From: Coralliovum pocilloporae
GTDB lineage: Bacteria; Pseudomonadota; Alphaproteobacteria; Rhizobiales; Cohaesibacteraceae
NCBI RefSeq assembly: GCF_030845175.1
Contig: NZ_CP132542.1
Span: 2,577,501-2,641,500 of the forward strand
Direction: 5' to 3'
DNA: 64,000 nucleotides
Notes under the pieces: generated by a model
What the model saw: the letters and a program-made list of their open reading frames with translations, nothing else
What the model was told of the DNA's origin: nothing
Database searches by the model: none
Shown here: positions 46,813 to 54,873 of the stretch, piece by piece
Position numbering within the stretch: the first letter of the stretch is position 1
Layout: every line of letters starts with the position of its first letter
Program-made: the position numbers and the translations under genes

Positions 46813-46982
46813 GGTGGCCCTGCATGCGTTGGTCGGCTCTATACTATCGGGGTAAGCGTTGTTTTTCGAAGGGCCTGAGTCAACACGGATTGTGGCTTTG
46901 AGCAGGATGGCCGGTTGAACTGGGGAAAACCGCCCGCTGTCTGTGCTTGCCTGCCTGCAGGTCTTTCCGCTAAGTCTTTGAC

Positions 46983-47357
46983 ATGCGAGTCACATCCGAA
47001 TTCTGGGTTTCAGCCTATATCCGCCGCCACATGGCAGAAGGCCGCTTTGCCGCTGTGGGCCGACGGGGCGCCAGCGAAGCAGGTGCCATTGCTGTGAAGA
47101 TTGCCCATCTGGACGGTACAGCCAGCCTCTATATGCCAGCCCCGCAAATGGTCTTTGATGATGCCAAACCCCAGGACAGACAGTTTATCTGCACCCTTGC
47201 CCGGCAGGCTGAGGCAGACATAGACACCAGACTGTCAAAAGAGGTCACCTTCGACAGCGACCTTTGGATTATCGAGGTCGAGCAACCCGGCGACGACCCG
47301 CTGCTGGACATCGCCCGGCTGGACGAGGATGAACGGGGCAAGGGGCTCTGGGGGTGA
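46983..47357 (+). CDS. DUF1491 family protein
   Basis: 124 residues. MRVTSEFWVSAYIRRHMAEG and the region GAIAVKIAHLDGTASLYMPAP match DUF1491, a small alphaproteobacterial family of unknown function. Length is normal. Intergenic spacing of about 170 bp from the divergent fusion gene leaves room for both promoters. Confidence 0.85.
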   Translation: MRVTSEFWVSAYIRRHMAEGRFAAVGRRGASEAGAIAVKIAHLDGTASLYMPAPQMVFDDAKPQDRQFICTLARQAEADIDTRLSKEVTFDSDLWIIEVEQPGDDPLLDIARLDEDERGKGLWG

Positions 47358-47495
47358 AGGGCGAAAGCAGACTTCTGTACTGATCCCGATATATGCCGAA
47401 TACGGGATTCTTTTGCCTGTCTAATTCTGAGATTCTCGGACTTTTTGGAGTGGGCGTTCACGAAATATGATGGCCTAACTCTGTGAATTTGTACT

Positions 47496-48551
47496 CTAGA
47501 ACTCTATGTTCTTGCGTGCTTTGTTCAACTGCTCGATCCGGTCTTTTTCAGCTAGTGAATTTCCATATTTCTTATAGGCTTGAACGCGTGTTGAATTGAC
47601 TAGGAACAGCCACAACCGTGGTCCGTCTTTTAGCGTAAATCCGTGTAGCACGATCCCGCAATCACCTTTGAGTTCATATGAACTCAAATGGACAATCGGA
47701 ACGTCTTGTCGGGTTCTGAGGGCCGCCGGATGGTTCGTTAGTCGGCTTTCCATAGCGCGTGGGAGGTATAGAAAACAGTTTTTGTTTTGCCGTATAAAAC
47801 CTTCGGTCAACTTGCCGGAGTGCGCAGCCCAATACAAGCCTTCTCCATAATTGGGTTGATAGTACGGGTCACCAGATGGACCATATCGTCTCTCTAGCAA
47901 CTCTCGTATGTCTTCCATTCTCAGCTTGTCAAAAGATGTATACCGGGCGATTGCGAAGACCTTTGAATCGCTCTCGTAGATATCCGGGTATATGTAGAAG
48001 TGATCGTACTCATGCTGGCTTCTGAAGCACTCCACAACGCGGGGTTTCTGGAAGACATGGTCTAGTTTGTAAATGGCTGGCACTTGTTTGGTTCTTAATG
48101 CAGGATCAATGACTTCTATCTCCGAGCAGCCTTCATCTCTTGAAAGTAGGATCTGGATAGCAACATCAATAGGTGTTCCCAGGACGATGTCCGCAATTGA
48201 AAGTGACGTTTTACTCTCTACACTTCCCTTCTGCTCAGGTAGTGGTTCAATTTCCGGTATGCTTATTTCTGGAAGGAGCGGGGTTTGTTTTTGGTCCTTA
48301 ACAGCCACTTCTTGACTCTGTTGCGGCGAGCGGAAGAAGTCAGCTATCTGAGTGTAAACTGAAAAGAATGAAATACCTGCGAAAACAAAAATAACCACGG
48401 CTATAGGCCAATAAAAACCGGGGCGATTTCTAATATAGGTTGGAAGTCTGTCAGGTGACGTCAATACGATTGCGCCGAAAACTCCCGCAATAATTGAGAC
48501 GATTTTTATAACTGTTTCCAGAAAATCGAGCGCTAGTATAAAACTGGTCAT
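47496..48551 (-). CDS. Orphan membrane protein, AT-rich
   Basis: 351 residues, not recognised. Two membrane helices (about 10-35 and 48-70), an acidic/Pro-rich spacer, then a soluble domain of about 240 residues with a Cys in RDEGCSEIEVIDP and many Tyr (HEYDHFYIYPDIYESDSK, RYGPSGDPYYQPNYGEG). Start 48551 (MTSFILALDFLETV) follows AAGAGAGA. The gene is visibly richer in A and T and uses more AT-ending codons than its neighbours, suggesting recent transfer. Topology suggests the C-terminal domain on one side of the inner membrane. No function can be given. Confidence 0.72.
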   Translation of the reverse strand: MTSFILALDFLETVIKIVSIIAGVFGAIVLTSPDRLPTYIRNRPGFYWPIAVVIFVFAGISFFSVYTQIADFFRSPQQSQEVAVKDQKQTPLLPEISIPEIEPLPEQKGSVESKTSLSIADIVLGTPIDVAIQILLSRDEGCSEIEVIDPALRTKQVPAIYKLDHVFQKPRVVECFRSQHEYDHFYIYPDIYESDSKVFAIARYTSFDKLRMEDIRELLERRYGPSGDPYYQPNYGEGLYWAAHSGKLTEGFIRQNKNCFLYLPRAMESRLTNHPAALRTRQDVPIVHLSSYELKGDCGIVLHGFTLKDGPRLWLFLVNSTRVQAYKKYGNSLAEKDRIEQLNKARKNIEF

Positions 48552-48636
48552 TCTCTCTTTTATCAGAAATGGCAAAGTTTGAAGAAGCAAATTTTGTTTG
48601 GGTGCCTGTATCGCAGACTTCCCTCAAAGCGCCCCC

Positions 48637-49542
48637 TCATCCCCCGCAAATCCAATCGAAGATCTCGGCCTCCAGTCCTGCCGTATGGCCTTTACGTTCA
48701 ATCACATAGGGGCGGGGGCTGGTTGTGGTGAAGGGGGTGGCCTGGGTGAGGGTGCCGTTGTCGAGATAGGGGGTGATGAACTCGACCGGTGAGAGAAACA
48801 GACCATGCCCGGCAAGAGCGGCCTCGCAGCCGAGGATGAAGTTGCTCACTGTGACACTGGTCATCAGCTCCTGTGGCGCCCCGCTCATATCCTGATACCA
48901 CTGATTCCAGTCGATACCCTGTGGACCTGTGCTCATCTCAAGGGTGATATGCGGAGCGCGGCGGAGGATGTCGGTGCTGTCAAACGGGCCGTATGTCTGA
49001 AAGAAAGCCGGGCTGCAGACGGCAGCTACTGTTTCGGTGAACAGGATGCGACGCTTGTCTGACGGGGCAGTGACTTCGCAGAACTCCACCATCAGATCCC
49101 AGTTCGACCGGTCAATGGTCGAAGGCTCATAGGCCGTGGTAATCTGCAGATCCAGATGGGGAAAGGCCCCTTGAAGATGGGCGAGCCGGGGCAGTAACCA
49201 GTATTTCGAGAAGGCGAAGTCGGTGGCAAGACGGACCCGGTTCTTGTTGGCTGGTGTCAGAACGGCCTGAAATTCCCTGCTGATCTCCTGGAAATGCGGT
49301 GCGCAGGCCTTGAACAGTTTCTGTCCGGTATCCGTCAGCACCACGCCCCTGTGTTGCCGATGAAAGAGGGGCTGGCCCAGAAGCTTCTCCAGCATGGCAA
49401 TCTTCTGGCTGATGGTTGGCTGGGTCATCTGGAGTTCGCGGGCAGCACTGGTGAAGCTGCCAAGGCGGGCCGCTGTCACAAAACTGTGCAGCTCCTCAAG
49501 ATGCGCATGAAATCTGGCATAGGAAAATCCGCTAGCAACCAT
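48637..49542 (-). CDS. LysR-family regulator divergent from choline sulfatase
   Basis: 301 residues. The winged HTH (SFVTAARLGSFTSAARELQM, TQPTISQKIAMLEKLLGQPL) occupies residues about 16-75, the effector domain the rest. It is divergently encoded from the sulfatase gene with about 75 bp between starts, the normal layout for a LysR regulator of choline-sulfate use. A palindrome directly upstream of the start (49545-49558) is a likely operator. The assignment to choline sulfate is inferred from position. Confidence 0.9.
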   Translation of the reverse strand: MVASGFSYARFHAHLEELHSFVTAARLGSFTSAARELQMTQPTISQKIAMLEKLLGQPLFHRQHRGVVLTDTGQKLFKACAPHFQEISREFQAVLTPANKNRVRLATDFAFSKYWLLPRLAHLQGAFPHLDLQITTAYEPSTIDRSNWDLMVEFCEVTAPSDKRRILFTETVAAVCSPAFFQTYGPFDSTDILRRAPHITLEMSTGPQGIDWNQWYQDMSGAPQELMTSVTVSNFILGCEAALAGHGLFLSPVEFITPYLDNGTLTQATPFTTTSPRPYVIERKGHTAGLEAEIFDWICGG

Positions 49543-49544
49543 TG

Positions 49545-49558
49545 AATATGCCCATATT
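49545..49558. promoter_or_regulatory. Putative LysR operator
   Basis: AATATG-CC-CATATT, a perfect inverted repeat with a 2-bp centre, 2 bp from the LysR start codon and within the shared divergent promoter. Confidence 0.5.
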
Positions 49559-49618
49559 TACGTGGCTTTTTGTCCGGGTATTATAGAAAATAACACCAGC
49601 AGACAAAGGATTGTTTCA

Positions 49619-51154
49619 ATGGCCGGAAAAGCTCCCAACATTGTCCTGATCATGGCCGACCAGCTCGCGCCGCATTTCACCGCCGCCTATGGCCACCCGA
49701 TGGTGAAAACGCCGCATATGGATGCGCTGGCTGCACGCGGGACCTTGTTCGAGTCTGCCTATTGCAATTCGCCACTCTGCGCGCCCTCACGCTTCAGTTT
49801 CATGTCCGGGCAATTGGTGACGCGTATCGCCGCCTATGACAATGCCAGCGAGTTTCACGCGTCCGTGCCGACCTTCGCGCACTATCTTCGTGCTATGGGT
49901 TATCGCACCTGCCTGGCGGGCAAGATGCACTTTGTCGGGCCCGACCAGCTGCATGGATTTGAAGACCGGCCGGTCACCGATATCTATCCGGCTGATTTCG
50001 CCTGGACCCCGGACTGGGAGCTGCCGGACGAGCGGATTGACGCCTGGTACGCCAACATGGATGTGGTGCGGGAGGCGGGTATTGCCGCCACCACCTATCA
50101 GCATGACTATGACGATGAAGTGGGTTTCTATGCCCGCCGGCAGATTTTTGACTATGTGCGGGACGGGGATGCGCCATTCTGCATGGTGGCAAGTTTTATT
50201 CATCCGCATGACCCTTACGTGGCGCGGCAGGAATTCTGGGACCTCTATGATCATGACAAGGTGGATCTGCCGCTGAACCCGATGACCCGCGAGGAGCAGG
50301 ACCCGTTCTCCCAGCGGATTATGGACGGCATTGAAGCCAGTGTTGTGGAAGTGACTGATGAGGAGCTGCGCAACACCCGCCATGCCTATTATTCCAATGT
50401 CTCCTATTTCGACAGCAAGGTGGGGGAGCTGGTCAAAACCCTGGAAGAGGCGGGTGTCATGGATGATACGATCATCATTGTCACCGCTGATCATGGCGAG
50501 ATGCTGGGCGAACGCAGTCTCTGGACCAAGATGAACTGGTTTGAGCGCTCCGCCCGTATCCCTTTGATTATTGCCGGCCCTGGCATCCAGCATGGTACGG
50601 TCGCAAACAATTGTTCGCTGGTGGATATCCTGCCGACCATGCTGGATATTGCCTGCAGCAACGGGGCGGAAGAGCCTGTTCTGGGGCAGCCGATTGATGG
50701 CCGCTCCCTGCTGCCTGCAGCCCAGGGCAAGCCTGATGAGGTTGACGAAGCCATTGGAGAGTATTGCGCTGAGCTGACATCACATCCGGTGTTCATGATC
50801 CGTCGTGGCCGGTTCAAGTTCATCTATTGCGAGATTGATCCGCCAATCCTCTATGATATCCCGGCAGACCCGGAAGAAACCAATAATCTGGCGACCGACC
50901 CGGCCTATGCTGATGTTCTGGCAGCGTTCATGGCGGAAGCGCAGGAGCGTTGGGACAGTGAAGCCATTCGTCAGGACGTGATCAAGACACAGAAGCAGCG
51001 CCGGGCTGTTTATGAGGCCATGAACAATGGCAGCCTGACATCCTGGGACTTCAACCCGCCGCGTGATGCCAGCCAGGAATATGTTCGCAATCACAAGCTC
51101 TGGACAGATGTGGCCGAGAAGACCCGTCTGCCGAGATGGTCAGAAACCAAGTGA
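49619..51154 (+). CDS. betC: Choline sulfatase
   Basis: 511 residues of the type I sulfatase family. The formylglycine motif is CAPSR in YCNSPLCAPSRFSFMSG, preceded by the metal site IVLIMADQLAPH; the second metal site is TADHGEMLGERSLWTK. Choline sulfatase-specific wording includes LAGKMHFVGPDQLHGFEDR and the C-terminal LWTDVAEKTRLPRWS. It releases choline from choline-O-sulfate as osmoprotectant and sulfur or carbon source. Start 49619 (MAGKAPNIVLIM) has AAAGGA upstream; an in-frame start at 49562 lies inside the regulatory spacer. No betA, betB or betaine transporter is nearby in the window. Confidence 0.93.
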   Translation: MAGKAPNIVLIMADQLAPHFTAAYGHPMVKTPHMDALAARGTLFESAYCNSPLCAPSRFSFMSGQLVTRIAAYDNASEFHASVPTFAHYLRAMGYRTCLAGKMHFVGPDQLHGFEDRPVTDIYPADFAWTPDWELPDERIDAWYANMDVVREAGIAATTYQHDYDDEVGFYARRQIFDYVRDGDAPFCMVASFIHPHDPYVARQEFWDLYDHDKVDLPLNPMTREEQDPFSQRIMDGIEASVVEVTDEELRNTRHAYYSNVSYFDSKVGELVKTLEEAGVMDDTIIIVTADHGEMLGERSLWTKMNWFERSARIPLIIAGPGIQHGTVANNCSLVDILPTMLDIACSNGAEEPVLGQPIDGRSLLPAAQGKPDEVDEAIGEYCAELTSHPVFMIRRGRFKFIYCEIDPPILYDIPADPEETNNLATDPAYADVLAAFMAEAQERWDSEAIRQDVIKTQKQRRAVYEAMNNGSLTSWDFNPPRDASQEYVRNHKLWTDVAEKTRLPRWSETK

Positions 51155-51182
51155 TTGATCTTTGATGACAGGGGGAGAGGGG

Positions 51183-52310
51183 CTATGTGCCCCTTTTCTC
51201 GGCACCGTCGATCTTTTCCTGTGTGGCAGGCTTTGAAAGCCGGATCTTGCCTTTCAGGGCGTCACGCAGATTGCCTTGCAGAACAGGGACATGGCGAGGG
51301 CGTTTGGGTTTCGTCGTATCCTGCTGCAGGGCCTTGAACAGGGCCTCTGTCGCTGCATCCGTAAGGCTTGAATAGACCTCGGAGAGATGGCGCAATGTAT
51401 CCAGTGACTGGGTGTCAGCAGGCAATGCGGTCAGCAGGAATGTGTGAACGGTCTCAATGGGTATACGATGCTTGTGCAGGATCAGAAGCAACCCTTCGCG
51501 GCCCGGATCCCGTGCGAGTGCCCGCCCCAGATCAATCGGCAGTTTCGCCCGTTCGGCAAAGAGCTGTCCGAGGCCGTCCAGATCATCTGAGCTGATAAGG
51601 TCAGCGGCCTCTTCAAGAAGATCTTCGGTATAGGCTCCGGGAACCGCCCGTCCGACCAGCGAGGAAGGCGATACAGGCTCATTGGCCAGAGCGCGGATAA
51701 CGGCCAGCTTGCCCGGAGCATCCAGCATCAGGAAAAGCGGTGCCAGCTGTTTGTGGGACATGTCCTCCCGCAGGGTCAGGCTCGTGGCCAGCTCCGCATC
51801 ACGCCCGGCATGGGAAATCATAAAGGTCATCACATCCAGCGGCAGGGTAATGGCTGCGTTGGACGCCAGGCGGCGCACGGCATGTCTGTCTTCAGACAGA
51901 ATGATGGCCCGCGCTGCTGCGTCGCCGAGGTCTGGCCGTTCTGCCACAAGAGCCCGGTGCTCGGATGAACAGCGCTGGATGACGTTGAGATAATCCTGTG
52001 CCGTCAGGGTTTTTGCGCGTTTCAGCACCGGCCGGGCCACCATGATATCGTCAAGGGCCATCAGAACCATCAGATCACGCGGAGCGTCTGGCCTGCTTGC
52101 AAGATTGCGGGCGGCAAAAGCGCGGTCGCGGATTTCTGCCCGGTCATAGAGGCTGCAGCCGAGCTCTGTAAACATCCGCATTTGCACTGCGTTGTGCTGT
52201 TCCGAGCTCTGGTAAAGGTCGACCAGAGAGCGGAGAACGGCTCCGGGTCTCTTTTCCTTTGAGGCATGAGCCAGGTCGGCGGCAAGGGTGGATGACCGGT
52301 TGTTACGCAT
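51183..52310 (-). CDS. DUF2336 domain-containing protein
   Basis: 375 residues, almost all helical with repeated segments such as LASNAAITLPLDVMTFMI, AAADLISSDDLDGLGQLFAE-type turns and ALARDPGREGLLLILHKHRI, matching the alphaproteobacterial DUF2336 family. The repeats look HEAT-like and suggest a scaffold or binding protein; function unknown. ATG 52310 is preferred over a TTG three codons upstream. A full CtrA motif lies about 86 bp upstream, so cell-cycle control is plausible. Confidence 0.85.
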   Translation of the reverse strand: MRNNRSSTLAADLAHASKEKRPGAVLRSLVDLYQSSEQHNAVQMRMFTELGCSLYDRAEIRDRAFAARNLASRPDAPRDLMVLMALDDIMVARPVLKRAKTLTAQDYLNVIQRCSSEHRALVAERPDLGDAAARAIILSEDRHAVRRLASNAAITLPLDVMTFMISHAGRDAELATSLTLREDMSHKQLAPLFLMLDAPGKLAVIRALANEPVSPSSLVGRAVPGAYTEDLLEEAADLISSDDLDGLGQLFAERAKLPIDLGRALARDPGREGLLLILHKHRIPIETVHTFLLTALPADTQSLDTLRHLSEVYSSLTDAATEALFKALQQDTTKPKRPRHVPVLQGNLRDALKGKIRLSKPATQEKIDGAEKRGT

Positions 52311-52395
52311 AGGTGTCAAAATGCCCTGTAATAAGCGGCGGATCGCGCACGATGACAGTGTACAGACAGAATAGATGCAAATTGCATTGAATTTA

Positions 52396-52410
52396 TTAAC
52401 GCCTCGTTAA
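52396..52410. promoter_or_regulatory. Putative CtrA binding site
   Basis: TTAA-CGCCTCG-TTAA exactly matches the TTAA-N7-TTAA CtrA consensus. A second pair TTAA-N6-TTAA follows at 52424-52437. It sits in the 52311-52639 gap between the divergent DUF2336 gene and the small plus-strand gene. Confidence 0.55.
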
Positions 52411-52639
52411 CTAACCGAGTCTCTTAATGGTTCTTAACATTAATCCGGTTTCCGGGATGAGTCGTCCCTCAGAGGCAGGATTAGATCCGAGTGGCGTACA
52501 GGCCGTTTGAATGTGGAGTAGACTATCAGGCTGACTGGGATTCAATTCTGACAAACAGAGGTTCGACTGTTTCTGAAGCTGATGAGTGTGTCTGCCGCGC
52601 TGGCATTCCGCTGGTCCGGCTGGTCGAAAGGAGCCTGTT

Positions 52640-52840
52640 ATGGGAATTGTTGTTCAACTGTCTGATCATGTCAGCAAGGCCGCTTCCCGGTCTGTTGCGT
52701 ATTCAGGATCAGAGGACGCAGAGGTCGTGCTTTTTCCCGGTGTGCGGATTGAACGCGAAGAGGTTGACCTGTCTGTCCGGCTCAAGAAAAGACGTCGCAG
52801 AACCGCTGCAAAGCGCCCCTCTGCAATCAAGGATAACTAG
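52640..52840 (+). CDS. Small basic hypothetical protein
   Basis: 66 residues, starting MGIVVQLSDHVSKAASRSVA and ending in a strongly basic stretch (RLKKRRRRTAAKRPS). A good AAAGGAG site precedes ATG 52640; the frame stays open upstream but without such a site. The middle reads EVVLFPGVRIEREEVDLS. No motif beyond the basic tail. It is followed after 33 bp by a lipoprotein gene on the same strand and may share its promoter. Confidence 0.7.
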   Translation: MGIVVQLSDHVSKAASRSVAYSGSEDAEVVLFPGVRIEREEVDLSVRLKKRRRRTAAKRPSAIKDN

Positions 52841-52873
52841 CCCCGGTCTCAGCTGTGGCTTCAGGAGTGCAGA

Positions 52874-53698
52874 ATGCCAAAGGCCAACAGTGCTGCCGTC
52901 ACCCGGAGCACGGCATTAATCCTGCTGTTAGCCTTTACGCTGGCAGGCTGCGGTCGTCCGACCGGTGATCTTGGACGGGCCAGGGCATCTGTCTGGCATG
53001 ATGAGGTTCTGCCGGAAGCCGGTCGTCTGGTCTCGGCCTATGGCCGTGAGGAACTGACGTCCGATTTCAATCTTACCAATGATGAACAGGAACTCCGGGA
53101 TCTGAGCTGGAGCATTATCCGGCCTCCCCATGCCGCTGACTGGATTTCGGCCAGCGTGGTTGAGGCGCAGCGCACCCGCATTACACCGGAACTGGATCAC
53201 AAGCTTGATCCGCGCTCCTATTACCATTTCCTCCGATCTGAGAAATTCCGCTCAAGTGATGCCCGCTATGACAGGCTGATTGAGGATGTAACCGCAGATC
53301 AGCACTCTGTTGTTGCATTCTTTCCCAAAGCCAACACGGTCTACAATGCCGATCAGGAACGGCTTCGGGCAACGCTCAAGACCCACGACATCACCATGGA
53401 CGAGCTGAAATCCTCCTATGGGCGGATTGATGAGAATGCCAAGCTGGTGGAATGGGTGCGTCGGGCACTGGATTATCGCCTTCGTGCCTATAATCATGCC
53501 ATCCGACGCCTGAAGATCGAAACACCTTCAGAAAACCGAACCATTCGTGCGGAACAGGCTTTGCGCTATCTGGCCTGGCAGATCAACAAATCGGACGGCC
53601 CGGCTTATGCGGAGCTTAAACGGCAGCATGATCTCTACAAAAAGCCGATCCCGTCCCGCTATACCCGTCAGAAAGACGACAGCAATCTGGTGAAATAG
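52874..53698 (+). CDS. Hypothetical lipoprotein
   Basis: 274 residues with a lipobox LLLAFTLAGCGRPTG (lipidated Cys about residue 26). The mature domain is helical and charged, with ELRDLSWSIIRPPHAADWI, LDPRSYYHFLRSEKFRSSDA and TVYNADQERLRATLKTHDIT. Homologues appear to be restricted to alphaproteobacteria as far as can be judged; no catalytic motif is recognised. ATG 52874 is the first start after the small basic gene. Likely anchored in the inner or outer membrane. Confidence 0.8.
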   Translation: MPKANSAAVTRSTALILLLAFTLAGCGRPTGDLGRARASVWHDEVLPEAGRLVSAYGREELTSDFNLTNDEQELRDLSWSIIRPPHAADWISASVVEAQRTRITPELDHKLDPRSYYHFLRSEKFRSSDARYDRLIEDVTADQHSVVAFFPKANTVYNADQERLRATLKTHDITMDELKSSYGRIDENAKLVEWVRRALDYRLRAYNHAIRRLKIETPSENRTIRAEQALRYLAWQINKSDGPAYAELKRQHDLYKKPIPSRYTRQKDDSNLVK

Positions 53699-53725
53699 AG
53701 CGTGGCCCGCTGGGCTTGACTATGG

Positions 53726-54301
53726 TCAGCGAATGCGGCCGTCATCAATCAGTTCTGGCTGATAGGCCGTGCAGCTTGCCTCACCCAGTTCCTTCGTCAG
53801 GCGCTCCGCCTCGCGCGTGGAGGAGGCGAAAGCTCTGAGGACAACAAACAGATCCTGTTCGGATGTCTCAACCATCAGGGCATCGCTGAAATCCGCATCC
53901 TGATTTTCCTGAATTCCGGCCAGTTGCAGCGGGGTGATCACCATCAGCCGTAATTCACTCTGGTCTGATGCGCTGTCATTGGCGCTGAACACGGCAATGC
54001 CCAGCGGAGTGAACAGGCCCACGGACCAGAAGGGAGCCGAAATGGATGCCTTGATTTCACGGGCTGCGTTGGCAAGAGAGAACCGGCAGACCGCCTGAAT
54101 GAGGAACGGGTCCTGTTCAGCAAGCCCGGCGGCCCCGGCTATCGATTGGGGAACCGGATGAAACGCATCGGTGGGCCCCAGTTTACCCACCTGCGACCAG
54201 GCGTCCCGGCTGGCATGGTGCGGGATCAGCAGAATGATGATGATATGCAGGATACCACCTAGAACAAGGCCGGACAGGACCGCTTTGGTGAACCGGTTCA
54301 C
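53726..54301 (-). CDS. DUF1254-like membrane-anchored protein
   Basis: 191 residues: an N-terminal membrane helix (KAVLSGLVLGGILHIIIILL) and a periplasmic domain with DAFHPVPQSIAG, DPFLIQAVCRFSLANAAR and PFWSVGLFTPLGIAVFSAND. It overlaps the DUF1214 gene by 4 bp and is the usual partner of that family in Hyphomicrobiales, where the pair is annotated as DUF1254/DUF1214. Function unknown; co-expression with the envelope gene upstream (class A PBP) is possible. Confidence 0.8.
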   Translation of the reverse strand: MNRFTKAVLSGLVLGGILHIIIILLIPHHASRDAWSQVGKLGPTDAFHPVPQSIAGAAGLAEQDPFLIQAVCRFSLANAAREIKASISAPFWSVGLFTPLGIAVFSANDSASDQSELRLMVITPLQLAGIQENQDADFSDALMVETSEQDLFVVLRAFASSTREAERLTKELGEASCTAYQPELIDDGRIR

Positions 54302-54867
54302 AGGCAGCCCTCCCTGATGATCTGCGGTGCCACTGTGGTCGACAGGGTCAGGCCGGTAATCGGCGTATCATAAAGCCTCAGAACCAGGCGAATGCGTTCG
54401 CCACCGCTGGGCAGCCAGTTGCCGGGCTTGGCTGTGGGGCTGACAACAACATCGATCTTGCCGCCAGCACTGCGCAGAATGTTCCTGGCGTGAAAGCCGT
54501 GACGATTGGCCTTGCTGTTGAGCAGCCGTCCGTCCGCATCATAGACAGACAGGGTCCAGAGACGGGCAGACGGAACTTCACCCCTGATCCTGTAGGTGCA
54601 GGTGCCGAGAAAGGGCTGACCGTCACGACCGGTGTCAGCGTGTAGTTCCATGCCTTCACCTGGAGCGAGTGGAAGGCGTCCGGTTCTTGAAAAATGGGCT
54701 CGCGAATAGGGATCAGCCTGAGGCCCGGCAGCATCAGGCCATGCTGTCCAGTCGCCGGTCTTAACGGCACCGAAGACGCTGCCTCGCTCGAGCAGCAGAT
54801 AGGCGGAACCAATCCCTGTTGAGAAAGCCAGAGCCAGGGCCAGGGCGAGCAGGGCAATCAGGCGCAT
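54298..54867 (-). CDS. DUF1214 domain-containing protein
   Basis: 189 residues with a signal/anchor (LIALLALALALAFSTGIGSA) and a beta-rich DUF1214 domain: KTGDWTAWPDAAGPQADPYS, FLGTCTYRIRGEVPSARLWT, LSVYDADGRLL and LPSGGERIRLVLRLYDTP. It is probably periplasmic. The gene lies 6 bp downstream of the PBP gene and overlaps the DUF1254-like gene, so all three are probably one transcript. Role unknown. Confidence 0.88.
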   Translation of the reverse strand: MRLIALLALALALAFSTGIGSAYLLLERGSVFGAVKTGDWTAWPDAAGPQADPYSRAHFSRTGRLPLAPGEGMELHADTGRDGQPFLGTCTYRIRGEVPSARLWTLSVYDADGRLLNSKANRHGFHARNILRSAGGKIDVVVSPTAKPGNWLPSGGERIRLVLRLYDTPITGLTLSTTVAPQIIREGCL

Positions 54868-54873
54868 TGATAA

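Noticed and set aside
45823-46878. 351-codon plus-strand frame, and similar ones at 44071 and 44887
   Set aside because: Antisense to the kinase-M23-aminotransferase fusion; no ribosome site or recognisable domain.
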